From Halorubrum xinjiangense (lineage in GTDB: Archaea > Halobacteriota > Halobacteria > Halobacteriales > Haloferacaceae): a stretch of DNA of 49,867 bases. The stretch is from contig NZ_FNBO01000018.1 of assembly GCF_900102375.1 (NCBI RefSeq), forward strand, positions 1-49,867, written 5' to 3'. Positions 23,516-31,617 of this stretch are shown piece after piece. Both the position numbers and the translations under genes were made by a program. The notes beneath the pieces were generated by a model that did not search any database, was not told the origin of the DNA, and saw only the letters and a list, made by a program, of their open reading frames with translations. Positions within the stretch are counted from its first letter, which is position 1. Every line of letters starts with the position of its first letter.

Positions 23516-23887
23516 TCAGTCGAGCAGGACCGCGTTGACCTGCCCGGTCTGACCGGGGCGGGAGGTGACGCGGGCGCGGCCGGCGGACGTCTCGATGATG
23601 GCGCCCTTGGTGACGATGTTCCGGCGGGCGTAGTTGACGTTCGCGGGGTTGTCGGCGACGTTCTCGATCTCGGCCTCGCTGACCTCGCCGTCGGCGGCGA
23701 CCTGCGCGACGTTCGTCGAGAGGGCGCGGACCTTCTTGCCCGTGCCGCGGGAGTCGATGTACTGGAGGCGGGTCTCGCCGACCGTCGTCTCGGCGGGCTC
23801 GCGGCCGAGCTGGTGGCGCTTCTTGTTCGAGGCGTGCTTGAGTCGGCCGCCGGTCCGCTTGCGCGCGGAGCGTCCCTGGTCTTTCAT
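23516..23887 (-). CDS. rps8e: Ribosomal protein S8e
   Basis: A 123-residue archaeal S8e, a small-subunit protein. It begins MKDQGRSARKRTGGRLKHAS and continues with RHQLGREPAETTVGETRLQY, NYARRNIVTKGAIIETSAGR and ARVTSRPGQTGQVNAVLLD, all typical. The start at 23887 is fixed by family length; a longer upstream frame exists but belongs to no protein. Transcribed before rnhB. Confidence 0.95.
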   Translation of the reverse strand: MKDQGRSARKRTGGRLKHASNKKRHQLGREPAETTVGETRLQYIDSRGTGKKVRALSTNVAQVAADGEVSEAEIENVADNPANVNYARRNIVTKGAIIETSAGRARVTSRPGQTGQVNAVLLD

Positions 23888-24027
23888 ACGGGTATGAACA
23901 GCCAGCGAATACTTGAAGCGTTCGACTCGCCCCGGCAGGAGACGGTTCGAGGGCGAGCGGCCGAGGGGTGGGGAACGACGGTGCGGGGGCGGGCCGCCGA
24001 AAGAGCGGAAACGGCGGCGCGACCGAC

Positions 24028-25665
24028 TCAGGCGAACGCGCGCTCGAACGCGCGGACCCCCTCGTCGGTGCCGGCGACGACGAGTTCGTCGCCGCGCTCG
24101 ATCCGGGTCTCCTGTCCCACGTCGGTGACGAGGTCGTCGCCGCGCTCGATCGCGATGACGGTACAGCCGGTGGTCTCGCGGACGGCCGCCTCGCCGACCG
24201 TGCGCCCGACCATCGCCGGCGCCTCGGTCCTGACGACCTCGACGTGCGTGTCGAGCGAGAGCACGTCCCGGTCCGTGAGCACGGCCGACGCCGACATCCG
24301 ACCGGTCACCGTCGAGAGGGAGAGCACGTAGTCGGCGCCGGCCCGGTGCATCTTCGGCACGCTCTCGGGGTCCGCGACCCGGGCGAGCAGCTCCACGTTC
24401 GGCGCCAGGTCGCGCACCACGAGCGTCGCGAACTCGGCGGTCGTGTCGTCCGGAAGCGCGAGGACGACGGTGCGCGCGTCCGCGACGCCGGCCTCCCGCA
24501 GCGTCTCCGGGTCCGTCGCGTCGCCGACCACGTCGATCGCCTCGCCCCCGTCGTGGTCGACGACGGTCACCGGGAGGTCGGCCGCTTCGAGGGCGTTCAC
24601 CACGGACTTCCCGACCTGTCCGTGCCCGATTACGACCGTCTCGCCGGCGCCGAACCGGCGGGCGGCGGAGTTGGTCAGGTCGACGAGCCGCTCCACCTGC
24701 CCCTCCGTCCCCGAGACGAGGAGGACGGTCCCGGCCGACAGGGTCGCGTCCGGCGGGGGCGCCGCCTCGAACGCCCCGTTGAACCACGCGCCGATCACGT
24801 CGACGCCGGTGCGCTCGCCGATCTGACTCCCGGCGAGCGTCGACCCGGCGAGGCCGCTCCCGTGGTGGATCGACACCTCCGCGATCCGCAGCGAGTCCCC
24901 GATGGCGACCGCCTCGTCGAGGTCGGTCCGCACCGCCGTCGTCACCTTCGAGGCGAGGCTCTCGCCGAGCAGCGACCGCGGGGAGAGCACCTCGTCCGCG
25001 CCGGCGAGGCGGTGGTACCGCTCGCGGCTCGGGTCCTCGACGACGCTTATCGCGCGGACGTCCGTCGAGAGCTCCTTCGCGGCGAGGACGATGCTCGCGT
25101 CCACGCGGTCGGAGACGTCGGTGACCAGGGCGCGCGCCGCCCCGAGGCGGGCGCTTTCGAGCCCAGCCGTCGTCTCGGGGTCGGCGCGGATCACCATGTG
25201 CCCCGCCTCGTACAGCGCCAGCGCCCGGTCGGGGTCGGGTTCGACGACCACGTACGGGACGTCCTCGGAGTCGAACTCGTCTAAGAGCGCGTCGGACCGC
25301 GTGGTGTCGGAGGCGACCACGACGTGGTCTTCAAGCTCCGTGTCCAGCGAGCGGGGGACGGTCGTCGAGAAGGCGGACTCGAGGAGCGGGGTCGCGACGA
25401 CGGGGAGCGCGCCGATGAGCAGCATCATCCCGACCAGGTCCATCACGGCGACGAACGCGTGCATCTGCTGGCTCTGCCACGACGACGAGTCGCCGCCGAA
25501 CCCCGTCGTCGTGAACATCTCGACCGCGAACTGGAACGACTCGATCAGGGTCCGGGGGTCGTTCTCGTAGACGCGCATTCCCCACCGGTAGGCGACGGCG
25601 GTGAACGTGAGCATGACGCCGAGGAAGACCGCGTACAACACGACTCGCCGCTTCCACGTGTCCAT
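24028..25665 (-). CDS. Potassium channel with two RCK (TrkA-N/TrkA-C) modules
   Basis: A 545-residue protein. Two membrane helices (about residues 8-28 and 71-95) flank a pore with selectivity-filter-like TTTGFGGD (52-59). Two RCK modules follow. The first Rossmann domain begins VVASDTTRSDALLDEF. The second begins TVVIGHGQVGKSVVNALEAA, with TrkA-C domains after each. GHGQVG is a nucleotide-binding loop. This is the architecture of MthK-like or Kch-like potassium channels, here with a duplicated RCK. The start at 25665 precedes the first helix, and a TTTTTGTAC box lies about 25 bp upstream. Confidence 0.85.
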   Translation of the reverse strand: MDTWKRRVVLYAVFLGVMLTFTAVAYRWGMRVYENDPRTLIESFQFAVEMFTTTGFGGDSSSWQSQQMHAFVAVMDLVGMMLLIGALPVVATPLLESAFSTTVPRSLDTELEDHVVVASDTTRSDALLDEFDSEDVPYVVVEPDPDRALALYEAGHMVIRADPETTAGLESARLGAARALVTDVSDRVDASIVLAAKELSTDVRAISVVEDPSRERYHRLAGADEVLSPRSLLGESLASKVTTAVRTDLDEAVAIGDSLRIAEVSIHHGSGLAGSTLAGSQIGERTGVDVIGAWFNGAFEAAPPPDATLSAGTVLLVSGTEGQVERLVDLTNSAARRFGAGETVVIGHGQVGKSVVNALEAADLPVTVVDHDGGEAIDVVGDATDPETLREAGVADARTVVLALPDDTTAEFATLVVRDLAPNVELLARVADPESVPKMHRAGADYVLSLSTVTGRMSASAVLTDRDVLSLDTHVEVVRTEAPAMVGRTVGEAAVRETTGCTVIAIERGDDLVTDVGQETRIERGDELVVAGTDEGVRAFERAFA

Positions 25666-25859
25666 CGAGCCGCGATACGCCGCGGCCGTACAAAAACGGG
25701 CGGACTCGCGACGCTCGACCGACGCGTCCGCGGCTCGACCGCGCGCACAGGTCGAACGACCGGACAGAGACGGTGGGACGACCGGACGGAGACGGTGGGA
25801 CCGTCCCGTCGCCGGACCGAAGTTCGATGGTTTAAGTTCCGGGGGCCGAACCGTCACCC

Positions 25860-26258
25860 ATGGTGCGGGACCCGTCGCGAGACCCGGAGCCGCCGTCGGT
25901 CGACGAGGTGCTCGACGCGCTGGCCGACGACGCGGCCCGTCGGATCGTCGCGGCGCTCACCGAGCCGAAGACCGCGAGCGAGCTCTCGGAGGAGTGCGAT
26001 ATCCCCCTGTCGACGACCTACCGGAAGCTGGAGAAGCTCACCGACGCCTCCCTGCTGTCGGAGTCGACGGACATCCGGCGGGACGGGCAGCACACGACGC
26101 GGTATTCGGTGTCGTTCGACGCGGTCACCGTCTCGGTCGACGGCGGCGACGACGGCGACGCGGACAGCCGGGAGTTCGACGTGGAGTTCTCTCGGCCCGA
26201 GCGGACCCGAGACGAGCGACTGGCCGACCTGTGGTCGGAGCTACGTGAGGAAACATGA
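25860..26258 (+). CDS. Winged-helix regulator coupled to a small membrane protein
   Basis: A 132-residue ArsR-like protein with helix-turn-helix at about residues 15-70 (EVLDALADDAARRIVAALTE, KTASELSEECDIPLSTTYRK, LEKLTDASLLSES). The C-terminus is an acidic strand-helix segment. The stop overlaps the start of the next gene (ATGA). Pairs of such a regulator with a 90-residue membrane protein (DUF7521-like) are common in haloarchaea, which suggests a sensing role for the partner. The ATG at 25860 follows a TTTAAG box (25832-25837). Confidence 0.75.
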   Translation: MVRDPSRDPEPPSVDEVLDALADDAARRIVAALTEPKTASELSEECDIPLSTTYRKLEKLTDASLLSESTDIRRDGQHTTRYSVSFDAVTVSVDGGDDGDADSREFDVEFSRPERTRDERLADLWSELREET

Positions 26259-26533
26259 GCCCCTACATCGACCTGACCATCATCGTCGCAAAGACCGCCA
26301 TCCTGGTACTCGGTGGCAGCATCACCTACTACGCGCTCCGCGCGTACGACCGGACCGGCGACCGGTCGCTGCGGGAGCTCGGCGTCGGCTTCGGCGTCGT
26401 CACCGTCGGAGCGCTTTTGGGCGGCGTCTCCCACCAGATCATCGGCGCCGACCTCGCGGTCGGCATCGCCATCGACGGCCTCCTCACGGCGGTCGGGTTC
26501 GCCGTCATCGTCTACTCGCTGTACCTCGAGTGA
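26255..26533 (+). CDS. Small membrane protein, DUF7521-like
   Basis: A 92-residue protein with three hydrophobic helices (about 5-28, 45-65 and 68-90) and a charged first loop (YDRTGDRSLRELG). Translationally coupled to the winged-helix gene by a 4 bp overlap. Seen in haloarchaea as a partner of such regulators (family number from memory). Function unknown; a membrane-borne signal or ligand receptor for the regulator is a guess. Confidence 0.65.
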   Translation: MSPYIDLTIIVAKTAILVLGGSITYYALRAYDRTGDRSLRELGVGFGVVTVGALLGGVSHQIIGADLAVGIAIDGLLTAVGFAVIVYSLYLE

Positions 26534-26597
26534 GCGGCGGGCTTTCGACGCGCGACGAACGGTACCCTTTTGCGGCGCTCGGCCGTCGATTCACCCC

Positions 26598-27299
26598 ATG
26601 AGCGACGCACGCGAGGAGCTCTCCCGCCGGATCGCGGGCGAAATCGCGCTGAGCGACGATCCCGGGGCAACCCTCCGGAAGTGGCGGACCGACTTCGACG
26701 TCTCGCAGACGGAGCTGGCCGACCAGCTCGGCGTCTCCTCGTCGGTCGTCTCCGACTACGAGAGCGGTCGCCGCGAGAGCCCCGGGATCGGCGTCGTTCG
26801 CCGGACCGTCGAGGGGCTGCTCGACATCGACGAGCGCCGCGGCGGCGGGCGCATCCGCCAGCACGCCCGGGTGCTCTCCGCCGGGTTCGAAAGCGACATC
26901 GTCCACGACCTCCGCGAGTACTCGACGGCGGTCCCCCTGTCGGAGTTCTACGAGGCGATGGGGGCGACGGAGATCGTGCGCGGCGACCACGACCACGTGA
27001 ACGGCCACACCGTCATCGACTCGATCCAGGCGATCACGCGCCTCTCCAGCGAGGAGTTTTACCGGCTGTACGGCCAGTCGACGAACCGCGCGCTCGTGTT
27101 CACCCGGGTGACGCGCGGCGAGTCGCCGCTCGTCGCGCTCCGGGTGGTGAGCCCGACGCCGAACGCGGTCGTCCTCCACGGGATCGAGGACGGCGACCTG
27201 TGGGACCACGCCGCCGACCTCGCGCGCGTCGACGGGGTGTCGCTGGCGACGTCGAACCGCGACCTCGACGACTGCCTCGCGGACCTCCAGGCGCTGTGA
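26598..27299 (+). CDS. XRE-family transcriptional regulator with C-terminal sensor-like domain
   Basis: A 233-residue protein. An N-terminal helix (MSDAREELSRRIAGEIALSD) precedes a Cro/CI-type helix-turn-helix at about residues 25-80 (LRKWRTDFDVSQTELADQLG, then VSSSVVSDYESGRRESPGIG). The C-terminal 120 residues are alpha/beta (VPLSEFYEAMGATEIVRGDH, NRALVFTRVTRGESPLVALR). This matches archaeal XRE regulators with a conserved C-terminal domain of unknown ligand. Stands alone between the wHTH/membrane pair and the DUF1684 gene. Confidence 0.8.
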   Translation: MSDAREELSRRIAGEIALSDDPGATLRKWRTDFDVSQTELADQLGVSSSVVSDYESGRRESPGIGVVRRTVEGLLDIDERRGGGRIRQHARVLSAGFESDIVHDLREYSTAVPLSEFYEAMGATEIVRGDHDHVNGHTVIDSIQAITRLSSEEFYRLYGQSTNRALVFTRVTRGESPLVALRVVSPTPNAVVLHGIEDGDLWDHAADLARVDGVSLATSNRDLDDCLADLQAL

Positions 27300-27366
27300 G
27301 GCCGTCGCGGCCCGGGGCGCCGGCCGAATCGCGGCCCTGAAACCGCCGGCGCTCGTCGGTCCGGAC

Positions 27367-27915
27367 ATGAGCGACGACTACGCCGAGCAGCTCCGCGCGA
27401 ACCGCCGAGAGAAAGACGAGTTCTTCGACGACCACCCGCAGTCGCCGATCCCGCCGGAACACCGCGACGAGTTCGACGGACTCGACTACTTCCCGCCGGA
27501 CCCCGACTACCGGGTCGAGGCGACCGTCACCGTCCACGAGGACCCCGAGCCCGTGGAGATGGAAACGACCGCTAGCAACCCGGTGCGGTACCTCCGGATC
27601 GTCACGTTCGCGTTCGAGGTCGACGGGGAGGAACACACGCTCGCGGGCTACCAACAGGAGGGCGACGACGGGGCGGTCTTCGTCCCCTTCCGCGACAAGA
27701 CGACCGGCCAGCAGACGTACCATCAGGGCCGGTACATGGAGCTGGCACCCGACAGAGAGCTCACGGACGGCGACCGCGTCACGATCGACTTCAACCTCGC
27801 GTACAGTCCCTTCTGCGCGTACAGCGAGACGTTCTCCTGTCCGCTCCCGCCCGAGGAGAACTGGCTGGAGATCGTCGTCCCCGCGGGCGAGCGGGCGCCG
27901 GATCTCGACTCATAG
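27367..27915 (+). CDS. DUF1684 family protein
   Basis: A 182-residue soluble protein. Family landmarks are the N-terminal REKDEFFDDHPQSPIPPEHR, GLDYFPPDPDYRV, the central FVPFRDKTTGQQTYHQGRYM, and the C-terminal AYSPFCAYSETFSCPLPPEE with NWLEIVVPAGER. DUF1684 proteins occur in bacteria and haloarchaea. The fold is beta-rich and the function is not established. Intact and of normal length. Confidence 0.85.
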   Translation: MSDDYAEQLRANRREKDEFFDDHPQSPIPPEHRDEFDGLDYFPPDPDYRVEATVTVHEDPEPVEMETTASNPVRYLRIVTFAFEVDGEEHTLAGYQQEGDDGAVFVPFRDKTTGQQTYHQGRYMELAPDRELTDGDRVTIDFNLAYSPFCAYSETFSCPLPPEENWLEIVVPAGERAPDLDS

Positions 27916-28017
27916 CGAGGACGATCGCCGGCGGCGCTGCTCGGCGGTTCAGAAAAAGCGGAGAATCGGAACATCGGACTCCGGAACGGGCCGGAAGCAG
28001 TCCGCCGCGGCAGCGGC

Positions 28018-28566
28018 TTATTCGAGCGTCTCGCTCGTGACGAGCGTGTCGTCTTCGAGGTAGTGCTCGAGGTGGTGGCCGTGTTCCTCGACGTCTTCGA
28101 GGAGGTCGCGGAGCTGCTCTTCGGTGTTGTAGTCGCCGAGGTTGTTGGCGAGCTGGATGTGCTCGCGGAGCTGCTCGGTGATGTCGCCGAAGATCTCGAG
28201 GTCGTGTTCCAGCGACGTCCGGATGTCGTAGGCGTCGGCGTCCTCGGGGGTCACCGGCGCGTGCTCCTCGTAGTTCGCGCCGCCGGAGAGCGGCACGCCG
28301 CCGAGCGCCTGCGCGCGTTCGGCGAGCACGTCGGCGCCCTCCTCGAGGTCGGCCGCGACCTCGCCGAGGTACTCGTGGATGCCGAGGAACTCGGCGCCCT
28401 CGACGAGCCAGTGGTGCTTCTTGACCTGGTGGTAGAGGACGTACGTCGCCGCGAGGTCGCTGTTGAGCGCGTCGACGAGCTGTTCGGCCTTCTCCTCGGG
28501 GACGCGGAGCGCTTCGCTCTCGTGTACGTCGCCGTATCGCTGACGGGCCTGCTTCTGGGTACTCAT
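28018..28566 (-). CDS. dpsA: DpsA, ferritin-like iron-storage and DNA-protection protein
   Basis: A 182-residue Dps/ferritin-family protein of the halophilic DpsA type. It oxidises Fe2+ and stores iron in a dodecameric shell. The ferroxidase ligand pattern is visible: HHWLVEGAEFLGIHEYLGEV with His52 and His64, then Asp79 and Glu83 in EEGADVLAERAQALGG. The N-terminal tail STQKQARQRYGDVHESEALR matches the haloarchaeal type. The upstream region is exceptionally AT-rich with a palindrome at 28622-28638, consistent with iron- or stress-controlled transcription. Confidence 0.93.
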   Translation of the reverse strand: MSTQKQARQRYGDVHESEALRVPEEKAEQLVDALNSDLAATYVLYHQVKKHHWLVEGAEFLGIHEYLGEVAADLEEGADVLAERAQALGGVPLSGGANYEEHAPVTPEDADAYDIRTSLEHDLEIFGDITEQLREHIQLANNLGDYNTEEQLRDLLEDVEEHGHHLEHYLEDDTLVTSETLE

Positions 28567-28595
28567 TTCACCTGTACATACGCGCGCGACCCACT

Positions 28596-28655
28596 TAATA
28601 GCTTCTACTGAGAAAACTACTTTTTCAATATTAGAAAATTATTTTGTTATATGAC
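28596..28655 (-). promoter_or_regulatory. AT-rich dpsA control region with a palindrome
   Basis: About 60 bp that is nearly all A/T in otherwise GC-rich DNA. It contains TTTTCTAATATTGAAAA on the minus strand (28638-28622), an inverted repeat with one mismatched pair each side of the centre, and GCTATTAAGTGG (about 28604-28593) as a likely TATA region about 30 bp before the ATG. A regulator operator for iron or oxidative stress is a reasonable inference. Confidence 0.5.
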
Positions 28656-28760
28656 GGGCGTGTCCGCGGACTACCTCGCCGACTCTCGGTCGGCTGAGAG
28701 CGGGTCGCGGTCCGTTCCCCGGCCGCAAGGACGATACGCCCGCGGCGCCGACCGACGGGT

Positions 28761-29444
28761 ATGACCTTCGCCGACCCCTTCGAGCGCGCGGCCGCGCTCG
28801 ACGGCGACCTCGACGAGGCGGCCGTTCGGCGCGCGCTCGAGGACGTGCGCTCGGCGCCGGACCGGGACGACGACCCCGCCGGCGGCGACGTAGCTGCGAG
28901 TGACGACCCCTCTGCCGGCGGCGACGCGCCCGCGGACCCCGTCGACCCCAGTCCCGCCCGCGTCGTCGCCGACGCGGACGCGCTCGCGGCGGACCTGCTC
29001 GTCGGCGGCGCCGCCCGCGAGGCGCTCGACGCGCTGCGGTCGCACGCGTGGACGACGCTGGTCGCCAGCGATCCGCTCCTCGACGACGCCGAGGCGGTGA
29101 TCGCGGCGCTTTCCGACGCCGGGCTGGCGGCGGACTGGCGGGCCGCGGTCGAGGCGTGGCGCGAACCCGTCGGGCAGCCGCCGGGTGATCACCCCGCGCT
29201 GGCGTCCGCCTACCGCGGCGGCGCGATGCAGGTGGTGAGCCTCGACCCGTCGCTGACCGGGCCGGGGGCCGCAGCCGGCCTGCGCGACCGCCTGGCCGTG
29301 AGCGTCCGAGAGCCGCGCGCGTTCGCGACGGTGTTCGACCCCGCGAAGCTGTACCCGGACGCGGTCGGCGGGGAGTACCCCGGCCCCGACCGCGATCCGC
29401 GAACGATGGAGCCGGTCCGCGCCGACGGGGACCAGCACGGATAA
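28761..29444 (+). CDS. Haloarchaeal conserved protein with PIN-like fold
   Basis: A 227-residue protein. After a helical acidic N-terminal part and a low-complexity Asp/Ala/Gly stretch (about residues 33-62), the core reads ARVVADADALAADLLVGGAA, HAWTTLVASDPLLDDAEAVI, HPALASAYRGGAMQVVSLDP and FATVFDPAKLYPD. The order of strands and acidic residues resembles a PIN-domain nuclease fold, but not all catalytic acids are evident. Located directly upstream of mutY with 24 bp between them, so co-transcription is likely. Confidence 0.6.
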   Translation: MTFADPFERAAALDGDLDEAAVRRALEDVRSAPDRDDDPAGGDVAASDDPSAGGDAPADPVDPSPARVVADADALAADLLVGGAAREALDALRSHAWTTLVASDPLLDDAEAVIAALSDAGLAADWRAAVEAWREPVGQPPGDHPALASAYRGGAMQVVSLDPSLTGPGAAAGLRDRLAVSVREPRAFATVFDPAKLYPDAVGGEYPGPDRDPRTMEPVRADGDQHG

Positions 29445-29468
29445 ACCGCCGCCGACCGGACCGGAGGT

Positions 29469-30425
29469 ATGACCGACTCGGACGGTGCGACCGCGGGCGC
29501 GGACGACGAGCCCGAAGACTCGCCGGCGCTCCCGGCCGACCCCGACGCGGTCCGCGACGCGCTCGTGGACTGGTACGAGGCGGACCACCGCGAGTTCCCG
29601 TGGCGCCGCACGGAGGACCCCTACGCGATCCTCGTCAGCGAGGTGATGAGCCAGCAGACCCAACTCGACCGCGTCGTGCCCGCCTGGGAGGACTTCCTCG
29701 ACGAGTGGCCGACGACGGCCGACCTCGCGGCGGCCGACCGCGCCGACGTGGTCGCCTTCTGGTCGGACCACTCGCTCGGATACAACAACCGCGCGAAGTA
29801 CCTCCACGAGGCGGCCGGGCAGGTCGAGGACGACCACGACGGGGCGTTTCCGGAGGACCCGGACGGCCTGAGCGACCTGATGGGCGTCGGCCCGTACACC
29901 GCTAACGCGGTGGCGTCGTTCGCGTTCGATAACGGCGACGCCGTCGTCGACACCAACGTGAAGCGCGTGCTGTACCGCGCGTTCGACGCCCCGGACGACG
30001 ACGACGCGTTCGAGGAGATGGCGTCTCGGCTCATGCCGGCCGGAGCGTCTCGAATCTGGAACAACGCGATAATGGAGCTCGGCGGGGTCGCCTGCGGGAA
30101 GAAGCCCCGCTGCGACGAGGCGGGCTGCCCCTGGCGCGAGTGGTGTCACGCCTACCAGACCGGCGACTTTACCGCCCCGGACGTGCCCGAGCAGCCGAGC
30201 TTCGAGGGGAGCCGTCGGCAGTTCCGGGGTCGGATCGTGCGGCTCCTCGGCGAGCGCGACGAGATGGCGCTGGACGCGCTCGGCCACCGGATCCGCGTCG
30301 ACTACGCGCCGGACGGCGAACACGGCCGGGAGTGGCTCCGCGGGCTCGTCGACGACCTCACCGACGACGGGCTGGTCGAGACGAACGCGGACGGGGACGA
30401 CGTCGTCGTGTCGCTCCGGCGCTGA
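29469..30425 (+). CDS. mutY: A/G-specific adenine DNA glycosylase MutY
   Basis: A 318-residue HhH-GPD glycosylase that removes adenine mispaired with 8-oxoguanine. Catalytic Glu58 lies in VSEVMSQQTQLDRV, the HhH in LMGVGPYTANAVASFAF, and catalytic Asp161 in DAVVDTNVKRVL. The four iron-sulfur cysteines are 209, 215, 220 and 226, i.e. C-x5-C-x4-C-x5-C rather than the usual C-x6-C-x2-C-x5-C. The bacterial C-terminal Nudix-like domain is replaced by a short winged-helix-like segment (RQFRGRIVRLLGERDEMALD). Likely in one unit with the preceding PIN-like gene. Confidence 0.9.
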   Translation: MTDSDGATAGADDEPEDSPALPADPDAVRDALVDWYEADHREFPWRRTEDPYAILVSEVMSQQTQLDRVVPAWEDFLDEWPTTADLAAADRADVVAFWSDHSLGYNNRAKYLHEAAGQVEDDHDGAFPEDPDGLSDLMGVGPYTANAVASFAFDNGDAVVDTNVKRVLYRAFDAPDDDDAFEEMASRLMPAGASRIWNNAIMELGGVACGKKPRCDEAGCPWREWCHAYQTGDFTAPDVPEQPSFEGSRRQFRGRIVRLLGERDEMALDALGHRIRVDYAPDGEHGREWLRGLVDDLTDDGLVETNADGDDVVVSLRR

Positions 30426-30496
30426 GACGGATCCGCGCCCCACTGGCCGCCCCGAGAACCGTCACCCGTTTATTACGGGAGCGGGAAGGGAGACGC

Positions 30497-30895
30497 ATGA
30501 GCGAAACCGTCGACTCGGACCTGTACACCCGCACGAAGGCCCTCCTGGAGCCGGGCGACATCGAACTGCTCGGCTGTATCGTCCACACGGACCTCGACGG
30601 CCAGCAAGACCTTGAGATGCACGAGCTGACGGTCGACGCCAACGACGTCATCGCCGACCACGCGGGGAAAGGCGAGACGTACATCGAGGCGGGCAACGAC
30701 GACACCGACTTCTCGTCGAACCAGTTCCAGGGACTCACGCTCGACGGCGAGGAGTTCGTCTGGGAGTGCCAGCAGCTGCTCCGCGACGGGACGTTCGACA
30801 TCGTGTTCTACTACGAGGCGACCGTCGATCAGGAGGCGCTCGCGGCCGACCTCGCGGACCTCGACGGCGTCGACCGCGTGACGCAGGTGCCCTGA
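30497..30895 (+). CDS. DUF5778-like haloarchaeal protein
   Basis: A 132-residue acidic soluble protein (SDLYTRTKALLEPGDIELLG, CIVHTDLDGQQDLEMHELTV, FVWECQQLLRDGTFDIVFYY). It matches, from memory, a family restricted to haloarchaea with no assigned function. The ATG at 30497 is taken because a TTTATTACGG box lies about 27 bp upstream and an upstream extension would overlap mutY in another frame. No catalytic motif is seen. Confidence 0.65.
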   Translation: MSETVDSDLYTRTKALLEPGDIELLGCIVHTDLDGQQDLEMHELTVDANDVIADHAGKGETYIEAGNDDTDFSSNQFQGLTLDGEEFVWECQQLLRDGTFDIVFYYEATVDQEALAADLADLDGVDRVTQVP

Positions 30896-30946
30896 GCGGG
30901 AGCGACGACGAGAGTCGAATCCGGACCCGAACTGAATCCGAAACCC

Positions 30947-31597
30947 GTGAGCGACACCGTCCTGATCCCCGGCGGCCGCGACGTGCGCGCCACCCTCGAC
31001 ACCGCCGCGAGCGACGGCGCTCGGGAGGAGTCCGCCGACGCGTCTCGCGCCGATGCGGTCGTCGTCGCCTGCCCGCCCCACCCCCAGCAGCGCGGGCACC
31101 GCGGCGACGAGCGACTGACGGCCGCGAGCGACGCCCTGACCGACCGCGGCGTCGACTGCCTCCGGTTCGACTACGGCGACTGGGACGAGGGGTACGGCGA
31201 GACCACCGACGCGGACGCGGCGGTCGGCTGGGCGCTCGACCGCTACGACCGCGTCGGGCTGTTCGGCTTCTCGTTCGGCGGCACGGTCGCGCTCGTCGCG
31301 GCCGCGTCGCGGCCCGAACTCGCGGGCGTTTGCGCGCTCGCCCCGACCGCGCGGCTGAACCCCGACGTCGACGCCGTCGACGCGCTCGACGAGGTGGTCG
31401 AGCGCGGCGTTCCGGTTCGGATCCTGTACGCGACGCGCGACTCGACCGCCGACTGGAGACCGGTAGTCGAGCGGGCGAGGGAACTGGACGTCGAGACGGT
31501 CGCGTTCGAGTCCGACCACTTCTTCGTCGGACGGAGCGGGGAGGTGGGCGAGAGGGTGGCCGCGTTCCTCGCGCCGCGGCTTCGCGACGGTATATAA
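30947..31597 (+). CDS. Alpha/beta hydrolase
   Basis: A 216-residue short alpha/beta hydrolase. CPPHPQQRGHRGDERL replaces the usual HGxG oxyanion region. The nucleophile elbow is GFSFGG (about residue 106), and the strand VPVRILYATRDSTADW holds the acid. SDHFFVG near the C-terminus gives the catalytic His. There is no signal peptide or membrane helix. Substrate unknown; similar small hydrolases are annotated as dienelactone-hydrolase-like. The GTG or ATG nearest 30947 gives the family length. Confidence 0.78.
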   Translation: MSDTVLIPGGRDVRATLDTAASDGAREESADASRADAVVVACPPHPQQRGHRGDERLTAASDALTDRGVDCLRFDYGDWDEGYGETTDADAAVGWALDRYDRVGLFGFSFGGTVALVAAASRPELAGVCALAPTARLNPDVDAVDALDEVVERGVPVRILYATRDSTADWRPVVERARELDVETVAFESDHFFVGRSGEVGERVAAFLAPRLRDGI

Positions 31598-31617
31598 ACG
31601 GTTGCTCTTCGGCCGGT

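Noticed and set aside
23516-24787. A 423-codon frame that would fuse to S8e
   Set aside because: The first 300 codons are an Arg-rich shadow of the RCK channel gene. S8e begins at 23887 by family length.
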